The notes below the pieces were generated by a model. It did not search any database and was not told where the DNA came from. It saw only the letters and a list, made by a program, of their open reading frames with translations. From the NCBI GenBank assembly GCA_019695345.1, contig JAIBAE010000035.1:1-42545 (forward strand): a stretch of DNA of 42,545 nt, read 5' to 3'. The translations under genes and the position numbers were made by a program. Within the stretch, counting starts at the first letter, position 1; each line of letters begins with the position of its first letter. This document shows, in pieces, positions 41,301 through 42,545 of this stretch. This DNA is from Bacteroidota bacterium. Its GTDB lineage: Bacteria; Bacteroidota; Ignavibacteria; Kapaibacteriales; NICIL-2.

Positions 41301-42545
41301 CTAAGCGTACCCAAGTAGGATGAATCCAGTCATAAACTCCATCGTTTCTTAGGATAAACTGACCTTGTTGACCGTTAGCACCTGAGCGTACACCATTTTT
41401 ATTTTTACCTGACAGCCCACCGGGAGCATCAAAAAATTGCTGAATAGACGTTGCATCAGTACTAAATAAATTAACTGTCAAGTTACCACCATTACCCCCA
41501 TTGCCCGGTTTTATTGAAGCTGATTCATCGCTTGTTAAACCCTGCCCGTCACCACCTTTCGCCAGCATTCTCGCTATTATCCTAGGTGTTCCATCACTGT
41601 TATAAGATCGGAAAGTATTTATTTTAAGATTGTACGAGCCACAATTAAAACCAACAATACCTGTTTTATTAACATCTGCATTTTGTGTCCATGATACCGG
41701 TTCTATATTTATGCACGCCCTTGGACCACCTGATTCATCCTCAAATCGTAATTCTCTTGCAACAATATTTACATTTGTTCGCTTGAATACAAGTGAATCC
41801 TTAATAATAATTGTTTCGGCGATTATGTTTAGTTCTTTTAAATCAAGTGGAATTGAATTCGTATCTCCGCTAGCGCGTAACAACTCACTTAGATTGAGCG
41901 ATACTTTACTATTTCCACGTTGAAACAATAATGTTTTACCTGAAATAGTAACCGTTCTAAGTTTAGAACTTACGCCGTTAAGGGTATCACTTGTATTTGC
42001 GTCCGAAACGCTTGAGATAAAAGTGTAATCTCTGCTCACTGAATCGGGTATCGGAGCTAGGTTAACAATTCCTACGGATACTTCTTCGGGGTTAACACCA
42101 GGAATAGGATCCACTTCTACGGTTTGTTCAGCAATCACACTGCCTCCAACATCCTTCGCCATAAAAGTAATACTAAATGGTTTTCTTTGGGTAGAATCAG
42201 GTGTATAACTGAACTCACCAGTTAAAGTATTTAATGCTGTCTTCTGGACAGGGAATGTTGTATTGATACGGTAGTCATATGAAGATGCGCCGGATTTCTT
42301 TAGAATCATAGCAACCGTATTTCTTTGCCAGACTCGTATTACATCCAATGTATCATTATTTAAATCAATCACACCTGCACATCTACCTGTAAGTGTAACG
42401 CCAACATTATTAAACCCTGCAGTTTGAACAGGTATTCTAACTGAAGCAGTAAATACTCCCGGAATCTGTGGTGTATAAGTTGCATCTACAGTGCATTGAT
42501 TTCCGGGTAATAATGTTGTACAAGATGTTGAATTCAATGAATAGA
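38377..42545 (-). CDS. Giant T9SS-exported multidomain surface protein (5' end missing)
   Basis: Open to the window edge; the last 1,388 residues or so are visible (the frame continues past a TTG at 42537). In visible order, counting from that TTG: a choice-of-anchor-D/Hydin-like Ig domain (about 5-52, LLPGNQCTVDATYTP), a cadherin-like Ig domain (about 65-145), a beta-rich, glycine-rich section (about 215-395) with GNGGNGGN and GANGQQGQF, and a long helical region (about 400-900). The helical region has a coiled coil (about 520-595) running into the Ala/Gly-rich hydrophobic stretch VAQVAGAIAQVGAAITG (about 602-618). Further beta domains lead to a textbook T9SS sorting domain (about 1305-1386, IFPNPTSGDVTLVF, STGTYFVKLYTSVG). 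The middle matches no family I can name. A pore-forming or stalk function is speculative. Confidence 0.85.
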   Translation of the reverse strand, partial: YSLNSTSCTTLLPGNQCTVDATYTPQIPGVFTASVRIPVQTAGFNNVGVTLTGRCAGVIDLNNDTLDVIRVWQRNTVAMILKKSGASSYDYRINTTFPVQKTALNTLTGEFSYTPDSTQRKPFSITFMAKDVGGSVIAEQTVEVDPIPGVNPEEVSVGIVNLAPIPDSVSRDYTFISSVSDANTSDTLNGVSSKLRTVTISGKTLLFQRGNSKVSLNLSELLRASGDTNSIPLDLKELNIIAETIIIKDSLVFKRTNVNIVARELRFEDESGGPRACINIEPVSWTQNADVNKTGIVGFNCGSYNLKINTFRSYNSDGTPRIIARMLAKGGDGQGLTSDESASIKPGNGGNGGNLTVNLFSTDATSIQQFFDAPGGLSGKNKNGVRSGANGQQGQFILRNDGVYDWIHPTWVRLGLLHLRDTYLYEKWSYVSNIAREYKLFLDDVINTNSDFSKLQVQDQADIRALSSEAFELSLKVDQKIDYYGNPFGWAPNLSFEYNLQAYQNEINYSVPLLAFIYQIQNRYTVLNNEKQKIDILLDTLGSRQKQLTHKYNGLNLDLDSTQIEVKRIEEQTNSLQTRLQQRADELVRQAQNNTKRKGLRRVAQVAGAIAQVGAAITGNDKLRQVGNAIEAISNMEFSGNLINNGQTAYKDYQNSEKEWKENGDKIRSSLPPEVKKALENPESTDKYPPIAGAVGAPQVKNSDIAKYLNNNLEGLANLRSSLTKLSTSIKSGAAPAHVVQAELARLKASDPEFNTLISEIEKLTLRRGLLLVKIDGIISNLTFIINELPRLYLSASLLTQKYGDVSSVLDPRIGAFFKDMEKDIRDRLLLYNYYMRKSYEYRFLKSYPYSVNPLNMFESVRKLVDTNKSGTIPVELVDGMKSIFTNDLKSIASKLSSDYNTYGTKREPAPQSYTFNKSDIQAFNKGDTVAVNPYEAISRIRSNNGAANQDLRITRLEFEFTVKPVDQNGSTPQVKLTAEYPNRSSLSKDGVDYVFVKRGDDPVTWEGEKQGDQPILYTKVAESELSLLRSLLGSAVEIQYFALPAANANIKFYAPLSDRTNGLIDDSKPMRFIVYYEYYPQKSGDRTAFITTNSKDLQPTFLLSRNSVDLARRDGHGFINRTLSSGMVNIEAQQSYGLWNFDHWEATDQITKISDSTNFNLSLDMSSIRGVRAVYKGPLSYVRIQLADAKKDSLRLKGSPVLRNSGTYPNNVMKDTVSLISNAFYLDGRYPVVTQTTTFSIHDADVSKAEIFNDNIVKLIGAKNTNDSIRVIARFVDNDIDTYDTMTLKVDNISSVSEDNLNESINATIFPNPTSGDVTLVFSNQNYNKVEIEVIDVTGKSVYKPIEKFEVGENRITLPTANLSTGTYFVKLYTSVGYKTVPFVVKH

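Overview
The window looks like chromosomal DNA from a Gram-negative member of the Bacteroidota/Chlorobi (FCB) side of the tree. Three proteins end in type IX secretion (T9SS) sorting domains, there are two TonB-dependent receptors and several outer-membrane barrels, and LytS/LytTR signalling, a twin YceI-porin set and an RDD/SpoIIM/DUF4129/DUF4350/MoxR/DUF58 cluster are all at home there. Several genes carry strong AGGAGG-type ribosome binding sites, unlike classical Bacteroidia and Flavobacteriia, so an Ignavibacteria- or Kapabacteria-like lineage is my guess, not a demonstrated fact. I see no phage, insertion sequence, CRISPR array, tRNA or rRNA.

Layout. 1-8.3 kb (+): TonB receptor, secreted 5'-nucleotidase with an array of 11-bp-spaced repeats upstream, small barrel protein, second TonB receptor, and an OmpR-type response regulator 24 nt behind it. 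8.4-14.2 kb (-): amino acid permease, membrane histidine kinase, exported copper amine oxidase. 14.4-18.1 kb: LytS/LytTR two-component pair, divergent from a secreted FG-GAP/UnbV protein. 18.2-22.5 kb: TPR-adenylate cyclase, an 86-residue Ig-like protein, and a Sel1-repeat protein. 22.7-30.3 kb: RDD protein divergent from a six-gene membrane/MoxR/DUF58 cluster whose first four genes overlap by 4 nt. 30.7-33.5 kb: YceI, porin, YceI. 33.8-38.1 kb: RlpA-like protein, Tat-exported superoxide dismutase, 23S rRNA pseudouridine synthase, family 9 glycosyltransferase, and 3-hydroxyanthranilate dioxygenase. 38.4 kb to the edge (-): the C-terminal 1,388 residues or so of a giant T9SS-exported protein.

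The most unexpected content lies between the genes. A 60-bp ungapped repeat (type A, five copies, all in one orientation) sits at 3' ends of minus-strand genes. One copy supplies the stop codon of the cyclase gene. A more GC-rich repeat (type B, six copies in both orientations) shares the skeleton of type A when reverse-complemented, so the two are probably one family. In the type A copies, the differences in a small stem are all tolerated as G-U pairs if the RNA is read from the minus strand. A third short family (type C) follows several plus-strand stops. There is also a terminator with a competing upstream stem between the porin and the second yceI, and a PHO-box-like array before the 5'-nucleotidase.

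Working together (inference): the receptors, porin, barrel proteins, Tat-SOD, amine oxidase and nucleotidase describe a cell that invests in surface and periplasmic nutrient handling under oxic conditions. The two two-component systems and the cyclase are the local signalling layer. The 23-30 kb cluster is a conserved but poorly understood envelope complex built around a MoxR ATPase.
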